From Lacticaseibacillus mingshuiensis (GTDB taxonomy: Bacteria; Bacillota; Bacilli; Lactobacillales; Lactobacillaceae), in NCBI RefSeq assembly GCF_016861785.1, contig NZ_BOLS01000009.1, positions 62,001 through 126,000 of the forward strand: a stretch of DNA of 64,000 nt. The letters are read 5' to 3'. Positions within the stretch are counted from its first letter, which is position 1, and the number at the start of each line of letters is the position of its first letter. A program made the translations under genes and the position numbers. Below, piece by piece: positions 17,163 through 26,813 of the stretch. The notes under the pieces are model-generated. The model was not told the origin of the DNA. It saw nothing but the letters and a program-made list of their open reading frames with translations, and made no database searches.

Positions 17163-17174
17163 TTGGTATACCAA
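17163..17174. promoter_or_regulatory. Palindromic operator candidate TTGGTATACCAA
   Basis: A perfect 12-bp palindrome in the 170-bp gap between the GH78 and GH36-like genes. It resembles GntR/HutC-type operators, and its TGGTATACCA core is close to the nagA-upstream site TGGTCTATACCA. Confidence 0.45.
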
Positions 17175-17220
17175 GTTTGACCCGCCTCGTCGCGCCTCGA
17201 AAAACAAGTCACGGGCCAAG

Positions 17221-19887
17221 TTACCTCAGCGCATAATTCAGCGTCACGGCTGTCCCGCCCTCAACGTGCAAGTGATACGCGCCGGCCGCCTCGTCATAGG
17301 TGTCACGCGAGCCAAGCCCCCTGTCCAAGCTGCCAGGCCGCGCATCAAACAGCACGATTTCCGCGTGACAGCCGGTGGGAATCTGAACCCGCATCACCAC
17401 GGCGCCGTCCTGATTGGCCCAGGCCACCGCGATCTTGCCGGCCACGGACTGGTACGAACCACTCACATCACGCAAGCCCGACGCCTTGATCAACGGCGCG
17501 ACCTGAACTTGCGTAAATCCAGACAGCCCAATCATCTGGTCGATACCCACCAAATGCCGATAGATCCAATCGCCGACCGCCCCGAACGCGTAATGATTAA
17601 ACAAATTCATGGTATCCGACCACAGCGTGCCGTCTTGGCGAATGCCGTCCCAGTGTTCCCAGATCGTCGTCGCGCCTTGCCGCACCGAGTACAGCCAGGA
17701 CGGAAAATCCTCCTGCCGAAGCAGCGCCACCGCAGTCTCCGGATAGCCATTTTCCGACAGTGCCTCCAGCAGATAAGGCGTCCCGACAAAGCCCGTATTC
17801 AGATGCGTGTTGTTGTTCACGACCAAGCTGTTCAGGCGCTTGGCGATCGCCGCACGTTGCCCCTCAGACAGCCGCATCATCTTCAGCGCCAGGACCTGCG
17901 CCGTTTGCGTCTGCACGGTCAACTCGTCGCCATCGCAATAGGTCTTTTGAAAATAGTCATCGATTCCATCACGCAGGTCCGCATACCCCGCCGCATCATC
18001 CGTCCGTCCCAGCTCCCGCGCCGTCTGCCGCATGATCTCCGTGGTGTAGCGGTGAAAACAGCAGGCCAAATATGGATGCGGCGTCGCGCCAAAATTACTG
18101 CCCGGCACATCCAGCGCCACCCAGTCGCCATAGTGGAAGCCTTGATTGCCCGTGTACGGCGTCGGCCCGGCCTGATTGTTGAAGGCGATCCAGGCGGCCA
18201 TGCTTTCGTATTGATCCTCGAGCACCGTGCGATCGCCAGTGAATAGAAACACCTGCCACGGCACAATCACCGCCGCATCGCCCCAGGCCGCCGACGAATT
18301 GGTCTCCGGCGAAAGCGGCGTGATGACATCCGGAATGACCGCCGGCACCCCGCCATTTTCCAACTGATCGCTGGCCAGGTCCGCGAGCCACTTGCGGTAA
18401 AACGCGGCGCTGTCGAAGTTGAACAGGCCGGTGCTCGCAAACACCTGCGTATCACCCGTCCAGCCGAGCCGCTCATCGCGCTGCGGGCAATCGGTCGGCA
18501 CATCGACAAAGTTGCCGCGCTGCCCCCACACGATGTTGTCAAACAGCCGGTTGAGCATCATGTCGTTGCACGTGAAATACCCCGTGCGCGGCATCGCCGT
18601 TTGCACCACCTCCGCCGAAAATGCGCGCGGGTCCAGCACCAGCGGCCGGTTTGCCTCAACGACCACATAGCGAAAGCCTTGGAAGGTAAAGTGCGTCCAC
18701 GCCGCCCCATCGTTAGGCGTCGCATGTGGCAACACGAGCAGCTGCTTGGCCTTGCGCAGGTTGCCAAAATACGCATTGCCAGCCGGATCCAGCACCTCGG
18801 CGTGATGCAGCGAGAGTGCTGTTTCACCCGCCGGCAACAAGTGCGCCAGATCCACCCGCACCCGGCCGACCAGATTCTGGCCAAAATCAAGCGTCACCGC
18901 CCCATTTGGCGAAGTGAACACCCGCTGCACGCCCACCGTTTCCGTGACCTGACAAGGCTGATCGCGCTGCGGGGTCAACACAGCCTTGTCCGCCTCGACC
19001 ACCGTCGCCGCCTGCCAGCCGGTGCGATCCCCACGCGTCAGAAAATCGGCATTCGCCTGGCGTCCGTCGATCACCTCGCCGTCATACAGCTCCGACGATA
19101 CGATCGGCCCAGGCGCCGTCAGCCACGTCTCATCCGTGGCCACCACCGCCCGCGTACCATCGGTGTACGTCACCACGAGTTTGGCGATCAACGATTTTTC
19201 ATCGCCATAAAAGTGTGGGTGCTTGTCCCACGTCAGCATCCCCAAGTACCAGCCGTTTGCCAGCCGCGCATCCAGCCGCACCGGCCCGCCGCCTGCCAGC
19301 GCCGCCGTCACGTCATAGACCTGATACTGAATCGCATGGCTGTATGACGTCCACCCCGGCGTCAATAAGTCGGCCCCAATCTTCTCGCCATCCGCGTAGA
19401 ATTCATATAACCCGCGGGCACTCGCATACAGCAGCGCCGACGCCACCGGCTTTTCAGGCTGAACAGTCCGGGAAAACAGGAACTCGCCTTCCGCCTCCGT
19501 CGGATCCGCCGCGCACGTCACCCACGCCGCCTCATCCCACGTCGTTCCCGTGAAAAATTCGGCCGTGTCCCGCCACGTCTGCCCAGTTTCATCGACCAAG
19601 GTGACCACCACTGCATACCGGCGTTCAGGTGCCAGTCTCAGCCCGTCAAACTCCGTCACCGCCTGGGCGCCGGCCGCCAGCGTGACCCACCACACAGGCT
19701 CGGCAGTCTCAGCCGTCCCGCGCCCAACCGCACCATCCGCCTGCGTCGAAGCGCCGCCCACCATCGCAATGGCCAGACACCCCTGCACCACCTTGGCGGC
19801 CAGGGCATCCACCGTCCAGCTCACCCGCCGAAGCGTCCCTATCAGCGGTTCTTCTTGATCATTGACGCGAATCTGTAACAACCCCAT
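17221..19887 (-). CDS. GH78 alpha-L-rhamnosidase-family protein
   Basis: An 888-residue protein with N-terminal beta domains (residues 1-330) and an (alpha/alpha)6 catalytic domain. The family motif DCPQRDERLGWTGDTQVFA (acid residues near the catalytic centre) and the C-terminal LFNHYAFGAVGDWIYRHLVG are clear. It removes terminal alpha-L-rhamnose or a related sugar. No signal peptide. The frame begins at GTG 19896, but AAAGGG lies eight bases before ATG 19887, which I prefer; the alternative is three codons longer and overlaps the upstream gene by four bases. It is cotranscribed with the GH76 gene. Confidence 0.92.
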   Translation of the reverse strand: MGLLQIRVNDQEEPLIGTLRRVSWTVDALAAKVVQGCLAIAMVGGASTQADGAVGRGTAETAEPVWWVTLAAGAQAVTEFDGLRLAPERRYAVVVTLVDETGQTWRDTAEFFTGTTWDEAAWVTCAADPTEAEGEFLFSRTVQPEKPVASALLYASARGLYEFYADGEKIGADLLTPGWTSYSHAIQYQVYDVTAALAGGGPVRLDARLANGWYLGMLTWDKHPHFYGDEKSLIAKLVVTYTDGTRAVVATDETWLTAPGPIVSSELYDGEVIDGRQANADFLTRGDRTGWQAATVVEADKAVLTPQRDQPCQVTETVGVQRVFTSPNGAVTLDFGQNLVGRVRVDLAHLLPAGETALSLHHAEVLDPAGNAYFGNLRKAKQLLVLPHATPNDGAAWTHFTFQGFRYVVVEANRPLVLDPRAFSAEVVQTAMPRTGYFTCNDMMLNRLFDNIVWGQRGNFVDVPTDCPQRDERLGWTGDTQVFASTGLFNFDSAAFYRKWLADLASDQLENGGVPAVIPDVITPLSPETNSSAAWGDAAVIVPWQVFLFTGDRTVLEDQYESMAAWIAFNNQAGPTPYTGNQGFHYGDWVALDVPGSNFGATPHPYLACCFHRYTTEIMRQTARELGRTDDAAGYADLRDGIDDYFQKTYCDGDELTVQTQTAQVLALKMMRLSEGQRAAIAKRLNSLVVNNNTHLNTGFVGTPYLLEALSENGYPETAVALLRQEDFPSWLYSVRQGATTIWEHWDGIRQDGTLWSDTMNLFNHYAFGAVGDWIYRHLVGIDQMIGLSGFTQVQVAPLIKASGLRDVSGSYQSVAGKIAVAWANQDGAVVMRVQIPTGCHAEIVLFDARPGSLDRGLGSRDTYDEAAGAYHLHVEGGTAVTLNYALR

Positions 19888-19892
19888 CTGCT

Positions 19893-20942
19893 TCACCCTT
19901 TCGCTTCCAGAGACGCCGCGGCCTCCAGCGCCATCACCGCACTGAGTTCTTCCGCCAAGTCCACCGGCGGCAGCATCACATTTTCCCGCCAGTTGGCCTT
20001 CGCCAAGAGCCAGCCATCATCCGTCATCGCGTGCGCCGCCAGCACCGCGCAGCTCGATAAAATAAAGTCGCGCAGCCCCACATCGCCGGTCTCTTGCACC
20101 AACAGCGCCGCATACCGGTAGAAAATTCCCTTGAACAACCCGACATCCCCGCCGCCTTCCCCGACATCGACCAGCACGCCATCCTGCGCCAGCCGCGCCA
20201 AAGTCGTGTGAGCACACGTCAGCGCATCCTCAAGATACTGCCGCTCGCCGGTCACATGATAAAACTCGATCAGCGCACCGATATAAACGCCTTGGTTATA
20301 CGAGAATGGCCACTGCACATCGATCTGCCCATCGCCCAGCCGGTTGATGCCATCCGCCACGAATTGCGACGCCGCATCCACCAGCGTCGCCCGAAGCCAA
20401 GCCAGATCCGCCAGACTCTTTTCCAGATAGTCAGGCTGCGGGTCCAGCTGATACAGCCGAAGCGCCAAGATCATCGCAGGCGCATTCGCCGGCGTGTTCT
20501 TGTAGTCCAGCTGCATCCGCGTCCACGCGAACCCGCCGCCTTGCGCCTCATTCCACGCCGTCCGGAACATGTCTGAACAGACCTGCTGGGCATCCGCCAG
20601 ATACCCCGCCGTCCCGGTCGCCTGATAAAGCCGCACCGCCGCCAACGCGTTCCACAACTCGTCGTCATAATAAACATGCAGCAACGTCCCGTGATTGCGC
20701 GCCTTGTTCGCCGCATACGTGGCCTCGGCCCGCCGCAAGTCAAGGGCCTCTCCGCTTCGCGAAAAGGCATCCAGCTGACTGTCCACCAGGTGCGCCACCC
20801 ACCAATAATTAAAGACGTCATTTTGGTGCCAGTGCGTCAAAGGATAAACATTGTTGTATCGCCGCAATGGATCCGCCGAGCGAAAATAATGTTCCAAGCT
20901 GCGCTGGGCCAAGTCCGCTTCTTCCTCAAAATTCATCTCCAC
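19893..20942 (-). CDS. GH76-family alpha-1,6-mannanase-like protein
   Basis: A 349-residue (alpha/alpha)6-barrel protein. The paired aspartates that define GH76 are visible in HVYYDDELWNALAAVR (about residues 90-105), and SYNQGVYIGALIEFY is a further family landmark. GH76 enzymes cut alpha-1,6-mannan backbones such as yeast mannan. Unlike most characterised members it lacks a signal peptide, so it would act on imported oligomannosides. The ATG has GAGGTG ten bases upstream. Confidence 0.85.
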   Translation of the reverse strand: MEMNFEEEADLAQRSLEHYFRSADPLRRYNNVYPLTHWHQNDVFNYWWVAHLVDSQLDAFSRSGEALDLRRAEATYAANKARNHGTLLHVYYDDELWNALAAVRLYQATGTAGYLADAQQVCSDMFRTAWNEAQGGGFAWTRMQLDYKNTPANAPAMILALRLYQLDPQPDYLEKSLADLAWLRATLVDAASQFVADGINRLGDGQIDVQWPFSYNQGVYIGALIEFYHVTGERQYLEDALTCAHTTLARLAQDGVLVDVGEGGGDVGLFKGIFYRYAALLVQETGDVGLRDFILSSCAVLAAHAMTDDGWLLAKANWRENVMLPPVDLAEELSAVMALEAAASLEAKG

Positions 20943-20958
20943 ACCTCATCTCTCCACC

Positions 20959-20990
20959 AAAAACAGCCCCCACCATTCCGGCAGGAGCTG
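20959..20990 (-). terminator. Intercistronic terminator/attenuator between GH38 copy 2 and GH76
   Basis: On the minus strand CAGCTCC (20990-20984) pairs with GGGGCTG (20970-20964), followed by TTTTT. A second hairpin (GCGCG, TGGC arms) lies just before it near 20995-21025. It would trim transcription between adjacent genes of the locus. Confidence 0.55.
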
Positions 20991-21031
20991 CGGCGCGCTG
21001 GCCAGGGGAAGAGCCAACGCGCAAAACGAGA

Positions 21032-24000
21032 TCAAAAGTCAAAGGCCACCGTCAAAATCTGATACGGCCGCATGGTGATATTCACGCAATCATCCACCAA
21101 CAGGTCCGCCGCGTCATCGACCAGCGTCTCATCCAAGTTGGCCAAGTAAGCGGCCTTCGCCGGATGATTGGGCCGAATCATGACGCCTTCGTGCCCGCCG
21201 GTGTAATCATGCAGGCGCACGAGCACATGTTGCCCATCTTCGGAGACTTTGATGGCATCCACCGCCACCGGATGTTCGCCCGTGAAGGTGAACAGCGGCA
21301 CCACCGTATTTTCGCCGACACCGGCGTTCACGGTCAGCGGCTGGTTCAATTCGCTGGCCGCCTTCTCCACCTCGCCGACCAAAAAGTCGCCGTCGTGTGG
21401 CAACAAAGAATACGTGAAGTCATGTTCGCCTTCGTCCGCGTGCGGATCCGGGTAATTGCCCGACTTGAGCAGCGTCATCGACACCTGCTTATCCTTGATG
21501 CGATAGCCATACTTACTGTCATTGAGCAGTGCCAGCCCGTAATCGCGTTCGGAGAGATCCGCCCACTTGTGCGCGCAGGTCTCGAACTTCGCCTGATCCC
21601 AGCTGGTATTGTCGTTGGTCGGCCGCAGCACGTTGCCATATTGAATGTCGTAGCGCGCATTGTCCGCCAAAATATTGGTGTTAAAGGCCGTCCGAAGCAG
21701 GCGCTGGCGCTCGTGCCAATCGACATGGGTGATGAAATCGATCTGCGGCTTGTCCGCATAGAAGCGAATCGTCTGCTTGATCGTCGACTCGCCGATCACA
21801 TACTTGGAGTCAAGATCGGCATAGAGATCGTTTTCCTCACCGACCCGCCAGCTCTTGGCAACCAGCCGCTGGGCCTTGTCCGGATAGTCTTTATTGATAT
21901 CCCAGTCGTCGAAATACAGCGGCTTGTCTTCGTAGATCGTCAGGACATTTCCCCCCAGCTTCGAGTCGAGGAATTCGCGGCCGGTCACACGGTCCCGCAA
22001 CGAAACGAGATGACCATCTGAGTCAAACTGCACGTCGTAAAATGGCGTCGTCGCCGTGTGGTCGCTCACAAAAAGCGCCGGAACCGGATGCGCGGGCGTC
22101 AGAAGGTCGCGTTCATCCGTTGCCTCTGAAAGCGTGAGGGTCACGCTGCCCATCGCCGGCACCGTCACCTGAACCACAGTCCCCGCCTTGACCTGGGCGC
22201 GCGGCGCAAAGTCGCCATTTGGCAGCTTGGCTTTCACGAGCTTCGGCAGGTGCACCAGCCCGGTTTGCGGCCAAGCCAAATGATTGACCACCGTCACCTG
22301 ATCTGGCGCCTTGGTCGTCGTCTGGTCGGTCAACGCCGCCTGCAGTGCCGCCACACCATCAAACAGTTGCTTGAACTCGACCGCCGCATCCTCGTAGACC
22401 TCGCGAATCGCCGACCCCGGCAAAATGTCATGGAACTGATTCCGCAGCAGGATGATCCACAAGTCGCGTAATTTTTCCGTCGGGTAATCGATACCGTGCT
22501 CGACATGCGCCGCCGCGTACCGCAACTCAACATCCCGCAGCGCGTATTCGGCGCGGCGATTCCACTTTTTCACATTGGCCTGCGACGTGTACGTGCCGCG
22601 GTGGAATTCCAGGTACAACTCCCCGCGCCACGTGGCAACATCTGCCGCCGCCGTTTCGATTTTCTCATCGAGCCGATCAAAATAATCATCCACTCGCCCA
22701 GGGCGAACATGCGGCAAGCCCGGCAGTTCATCCATGATCGACATATTCTTGATCTGCTCGCGCGTTGGACCGCCGCCACCATCGCCGAAGCCGTAGCTCA
22801 GCAGCAAGTCATCGTTCAGCGGCTTATCCGCATACACATGATACGTCCCCAGCACCGTCCGCGGCGTCAAGAGGCCATTGTACGTGTAGCGCCACTCCCG
22901 CGGGTTGTCGAACTCGGCTTCCGGCTCGACCGTCGTGACAAAATGCGTCAGGACCTTCGACCCATCAATGCCCTGCCAGTAAAACGTGTCATGCGGCATC
23001 CGGTTTGTGTCGTTCCACGAGATCTTCGTGGTCATGAAATTCTTGACCCCAAAGCCCTGCATGATCTGCGGCACCGCTGCCGAGTACCCGAACACATCCG
23101 GCAACCACAACACATTTTGCCGGGCATTGAAGTGCTGGTGGAAATAGCCACTGCCATACAGGAACTGGCGCGTCAGACTTTCGCCACTAGGAATATTCGT
23201 ATCCGGCTCCAGCCACGTCGCGCCATTGGCCTCCCAGCGTCCTTCCTTGATGCGGGCCTGGATCTCCTCCCACATCTCCGGATAATCTTCCTGCAAGTAG
23301 GCATAATCCTGAGGCGTGCTTTGGAAAAAGACATAGTCGGGATATTCCTTCATCAGCTCCAACACCGTCGAGAAGGACCGGGCCACTTTTTCCTGCGTGT
23401 GGCGCAGCCGCCACAGCCACGCGACATCGATGTGCGTGTGCCCCACCGCAGTGATCGTGTACGCCTTTTTCTCCCCGGCATGGCTGGCGATGAATTGATG
23501 GATCTGGCCCAGCACTGCCTGGGCCACACCGTCGATCGTGCTCGGCGTCATCTCCGCCCAGACAAACTGCGCAAACGCCTGCCGCACAAGGGTCATGTAG
23601 CCATAGCGCAGCGGTTCATCCGGCCCCAGCGTCGCCACCGTGCCGACAATGTTATCGAGATAATCGAACACATCGACCACCGGCTGATCCAGCACCCCGG
23701 CACACAGCGCCTTCAGCTCATAATGCTGGATCTGCGGCTCGCCGCCCCCTTCCAGCCCCGTCCAGAGCTTGATTGCGATCTGGAGCGTCTGGCCGGCAAA
23801 ACTGTCCTCAAAATAGGCGTCTTCGTGATTGGAATCCACCGCCTGGCGCGGCTTGCCATTCACAAACACCAGTCCCTCAAACCCGGAATTACCGCCGCCT
23901 CCTGTACGACCCAATTCCATGTGCAGGACAAAGTGCGCGCCTTTTTCAAGACTTGGCACCGTCAGCGAAAAACGCAGCCAAAAATATTTATCGCGGCCTT

Positions 24001-24184
24001 CCCACTTGCTGCCAAGTTCGACCGGCGTCCACGTCGCATCGGCCGGCTCCCAGCGCTTGTCCGCGCAGGTGTCCGGCGTCAGCGCCAGATCAGTGACATC
24101 ACTGAAGCCGGCGTAGAACCAGCCATGCAAGATGGCCAGCTGCTGGCGGGCCTTTGCGAGAAAATCATCTACGGAATAATTCAA
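21032..24184 (-). CDS. GH38 alpha-mannosidase, copy 2
   Basis: A 1050-residue paralogue of the 12229-15411 enzyme, with the same GHTHIDVAWLWRLRHT metal site and WLPDVFGYSAAVPQIM catalytic segment. The catalytic halves are almost identical by eye; the loops after residue 640 differ, suggesting different linkage or chain-length preference. The start is a TTG codon (MNYSVDDFLAKA) with AAGGAG eight bases upstream; no ATG fits as well. No signal peptide. It follows the 24204 gene by 19 bases and so is cotranscribed with it. Confidence 0.94.
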   Translation of the reverse strand: MNYSVDDFLAKARQQLAILHGWFYAGFSDVTDLALTPDTCADKRWEPADATWTPVELGSKWEGRDKYFWLRFSLTVPSLEKGAHFVLHMELGRTGGGGNSGFEGLVFVNGKPRQAVDSNHEDAYFEDSFAGQTLQIAIKLWTGLEGGGEPQIQHYELKALCAGVLDQPVVDVFDYLDNIVGTVATLGPDEPLRYGYMTLVRQAFAQFVWAEMTPSTIDGVAQAVLGQIHQFIASHAGEKKAYTITAVGHTHIDVAWLWRLRHTQEKVARSFSTVLELMKEYPDYVFFQSTPQDYAYLQEDYPEMWEEIQARIKEGRWEANGATWLEPDTNIPSGESLTRQFLYGSGYFHQHFNARQNVLWLPDVFGYSAAVPQIMQGFGVKNFMTTKISWNDTNRMPHDTFYWQGIDGSKVLTHFVTTVEPEAEFDNPREWRYTYNGLLTPRTVLGTYHVYADKPLNDDLLLSYGFGDGGGGPTREQIKNMSIMDELPGLPHVRPGRVDDYFDRLDEKIETAAADVATWRGELYLEFHRGTYTSQANVKKWNRRAEYALRDVELRYAAAHVEHGIDYPTEKLRDLWIILLRNQFHDILPGSAIREVYEDAAVEFKQLFDGVAALQAALTDQTTTKAPDQVTVVNHLAWPQTGLVHLPKLVKAKLPNGDFAPRAQVKAGTVVQVTVPAMGSVTLTLSEATDERDLLTPAHPVPALFVSDHTATTPFYDVQFDSDGHLVSLRDRVTGREFLDSKLGGNVLTIYEDKPLYFDDWDINKDYPDKAQRLVAKSWRVGEENDLYADLDSKYVIGESTIKQTIRFYADKPQIDFITHVDWHERQRLLRTAFNTNILADNARYDIQYGNVLRPTNDNTSWDQAKFETCAHKWADLSERDYGLALLNDSKYGYRIKDKQVSMTLLKSGNYPDPHADEGEHDFTYSLLPHDGDFLVGEVEKAASELNQPLTVNAGVGENTVVPLFTFTGEHPVAVDAIKVSEDGQHVLVRLHDYTGGHEGVMIRPNHPAKAAYLANLDETLVDDAADLLVDDCVNITMRPYQILTVAFDF

Positions 24185-24203
24185 ATCGTTCTCTCCTTAT
24201 CAG

Positions 24204-26189
24204 TCAGCCGCGAAATTTATGCAGCGACTTGAGCAGCGGCATGAACGTGCCGCCGATGACCGTGCGATTCTTGAACGCCACGAAATGGCCGTCAGTCGTG
24301 TGATACCAATCGGAAAATGGGACCCGATCCGGGGTGTCATGCAGGAACTTGGCCAGCGGCGTGGTGAAAACAGCCAGCCCCTTGCGATTTTCCGCCAGCG
24401 CACCGACCCACATCAGCCAATCGGCCTTCGTGTATTCCGCCCGCGGGTCAAGCGGCGTCCCGTAATCGTTGGCCTCTTTGGCGTAACGCGCGAGCTCCTT
24501 TTCCTTGACCTCTGGGGTGAAGAGATTCAGATGCAGCACTTCATCCCAGACCAAGTTGTACTTCAACGACCATGAATCCGCCTGGTCAAAGGCCAAACGC
24601 GTATCCGTGTCATTTGCCGCCGTCTTTTCCCAGATCGCGGCCATCTCCTGGGCGGCCAAGGTCAAGCGCTTGGCATCGTCTTCGTTGATATCCAGCAGCG
24701 CCTTGCCCAACGCACCTAGCGCGACGATCGCCTTCAAGGACAGGTTGACGTTATGCGCCAAATGGCCGGCAAAATCATCCGTGCACAGCTGGTTCTCTGG
24801 ATCTTGACCATTGCGAATGAGAAAGTCGCTCCAGGCGATCAGCTGGTCCTTGTGCGCCCGGACAAAGCCATCCTTGAGCAGCGCATCCGCGGCGCAGCTC
24901 ATGATGATCATGTCCCCGCATTCCTCAACGGGCATCTGGAACTTTTCCTCGTACAGATCCGAGGAAGCCGGATACGTGTAGTACGGTGGAATCGTGTCGC
25001 GGTCGATGATCCAGGTGCCATCATCGCGGCCGCGCTGTTGCTTCATCCCATAGACCTGCCCCGTCGCGTATGGATAGCGGCCGGCGTCATGCGGCGCAAA
25101 GGCAAACGGCCACACCGGCAGACTGGCGAAGCGGAAAATTGGCCGCAGCATGCCTTCCACCAGCTGTGGGTTGAACGCAAGGTACAGCGGCGTCGAAGGA
25201 TAGGAAACATCGACCGTTGCGATACAGCCATTGGAGTTACATTCCTTGCTGAGGAAAAGTAGCTCGCCATTTTCATCCTCGACCAGCTTGTGCGCCGCGA
25301 TCGACTGGCGATACGCGGTCGCACAGATCAGGCGGTAATCATCCCCACCGACCGTGCTGGCCTGCTTGTTAATGGACTCGTTGAGCTGGGCGCAATGCGC
25401 CAAAATTGGGTCGATCTGCTGGCTACGCACATCCAGCAAGTCCAGCAGCGATGGATATTGCTTCTTCCAGTATGCGTTCAGCGTGTGGCCAAAATAATTG
25501 ATCGAGGCCACATCGTCGTACGCGATCAACAGGTCGCAGCTACCGTTGTCATAAGTCGACAGGTTCATCGACGCCTTCAGTACATAATCATTCCACTCGC
25601 TGACCGCACTCACTGTGGTCTGGCTTTCGTTGCTGGCGGCCAGATACAGATAGCCCCAATCGATATTGATGAGGTCGCCGGATTGGTTGAGTGGGGCCTG
25701 CCGCGCCTTGCCCAGCATCACGGCCGTCGAATGCGCCAACTCAAACGAGGACGCGATCAGGCGATTGTCGTTCAGACTTTCATAGGTGATCGCACTGTCG
25801 AAGGTCAGCTGGAGCTCGGCATCATGGGCCTTGCCATCCGCCGACGCCAGCGCCGCCCGGAAATACGTGACCGGCTCAGACACGGCCTCAAGATCGGCGA
25901 GGTCAAAATGCTGGGCAAACGTCAGCGTCAAGGTGACTTGCGCATTTTGGAATGTCGCGATGGTCTCGGTCGGCTGAATGCTGAGGTCGACTTGCGGCAG
26001 TTTTTCAACACCGCGATTTTCGCCGATCACTGAATAGGTTTGGCCCGCAATGCGCAGGACCGCGCGAATCGGCATCTGTTTGCCGTTCCAACTTTCAGTT
26101 TCGCGATCATTGAGGTGATCTGCCGGGGACCAGATGGAAAAATATGGATCATGGACGACCAGCGGGACTGATGGGATTCGATCTACCAT
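24204..26189 (-). CDS. Glutaminase-A-like glycosidase-locus protein (DUF4965/DUF5127/DUF1793)
   Basis: A 661-residue protein. It starts with VPLVVHDPYFSIWSPADHLN, the N-terminal signature of fungal GtaA-like proteins, followed by a beta-sandwich and an (alpha/alpha)6-like domain with FQMPVEECGDMIIMSCAADA and DTRLAFDQADSWSLKYNLVWD. The family is annotated as glutaminase A from one fungal enzyme, but in bacteria it sits in glycan-use loci and probably acts on carbohydrate; its reaction here is unknown. No signal peptide. AAGGAG lies nine bases before ATG. It is the first gene of a transcript with GH38 copy 2. Confidence 0.75.
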   Translation of the reverse strand: MVDRIPSVPLVVHDPYFSIWSPADHLNDRETESWNGKQMPIRAVLRIAGQTYSVIGENRGVEKLPQVDLSIQPTETIATFQNAQVTLTLTFAQHFDLADLEAVSEPVTYFRAALASADGKAHDAELQLTFDSAITYESLNDNRLIASSFELAHSTAVMLGKARQAPLNQSGDLINIDWGYLYLAASNESQTTVSAVSEWNDYVLKASMNLSTYDNGSCDLLIAYDDVASINYFGHTLNAYWKKQYPSLLDLLDVRSQQIDPILAHCAQLNESINKQASTVGGDDYRLICATAYRQSIAAHKLVEDENGELLFLSKECNSNGCIATVDVSYPSTPLYLAFNPQLVEGMLRPIFRFASLPVWPFAFAPHDAGRYPYATGQVYGMKQQRGRDDGTWIIDRDTIPPYYTYPASSDLYEEKFQMPVEECGDMIIMSCAADALLKDGFVRAHKDQLIAWSDFLIRNGQDPENQLCTDDFAGHLAHNVNLSLKAIVALGALGKALLDINEDDAKRLTLAAQEMAAIWEKTAANDTDTRLAFDQADSWSLKYNLVWDEVLHLNLFTPEVKEKELARYAKEANDYGTPLDPRAEYTKADWLMWVGALAENRKGLAVFTTPLAKFLHDTPDRVPFSDWYHTTDGHFVAFKNRTVIGGTFMPLLKSLHKFRG

Positions 26190-26315
26190 ATGTCACAACT
26201 CCTTTTAGACCGGCTCCGCAGCCGGTCAAACCTTACTCGAATTTTGAATAATTGCGGGGAACCGGCATCGTGGCCAGTTCCTAAAATACTTTGATTTGAT
26301 TCTGTGTTAACGCCC

Positions 26316-26510
26316 GGGTGGGCTCCGGCCAGAAATCGGCTGGAACGCTCCCAAGTGACTTTGAGCCCGCAAAAAGAGCGGTCTCAAAGCTCACTTTCGG
26401 TGTAAGCGGCACAGCCGCTAACACCGACGAGGGGGCTTGATTCGGGCGTTAGGCGTTTACGCCTTACGCCCGGACATGCGAAGCGAGCCGTTTCTGGCCG
26501 GAGCCCACCC
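26316..26510. repeat. Large structured intergenic repeat, copy 2
   Basis: The ends 26316-26335 and 26491-26510 form a perfect 20-bp inverted repeat. The inner hairpins of the 9092 copy recur with compensating changes: CTTTGAG/CTCAAAG replaces CTTTATG/CATAAAG, while the block AGCGGCACAGCCGCT is unchanged. An extra hairpin, CGGGCGT/ACGCCCG with AGGCGT/ACGCCT inside, is added at 26443-26472. No coding frame runs through it. Confidence 0.8.
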
Positions 26511-26683
26511 TCATATACAGTTCTGAAATTTTTTTGCAGGGACTGGCAACGTATTGCTGGTGTCCTTGACTGTTCGAAAGTGGCAGGCTAGTTTGCCCGC
26601 CAGAGATGCGGTAAACAGACTCTGGTTTCCCGTCTATCCCCAATGGCGTGCTGTTCCGGCAATCATGACCGCCTGCCCTTCCT

Positions 26684-26756
26684 CAAAAAAAGCAGAGACC
26701 CAGAGCCCTTTGTGGTCATCGCGTGTGCAGATGGCAAAAGGACAAAAGGTCTCTGT
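26684..26756 (-). terminator. Probable terminator after the GH92 gene
   Basis: On the minus strand CAGAGACC (26756-26749) pairs with GGTCTCTG (26700-26693), followed by CTTTTTTT. The 48-base loop is long, so this is less certain than the others. Confidence 0.45.
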
Positions 26757-26813
26757 CGAAGAAGGCTTTTTAACTTGGCGGTGAGCCGCCATATATTAGA
26801 AGCAGCGTGTCTA

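Noticed and set aside
22496-24232. 578-codon plus-strand open frame opposite the second GH38 gene
   Set aside because: Arginine/proline-rich antisense frame; the same kind of shadow as in the first GH38 gene.
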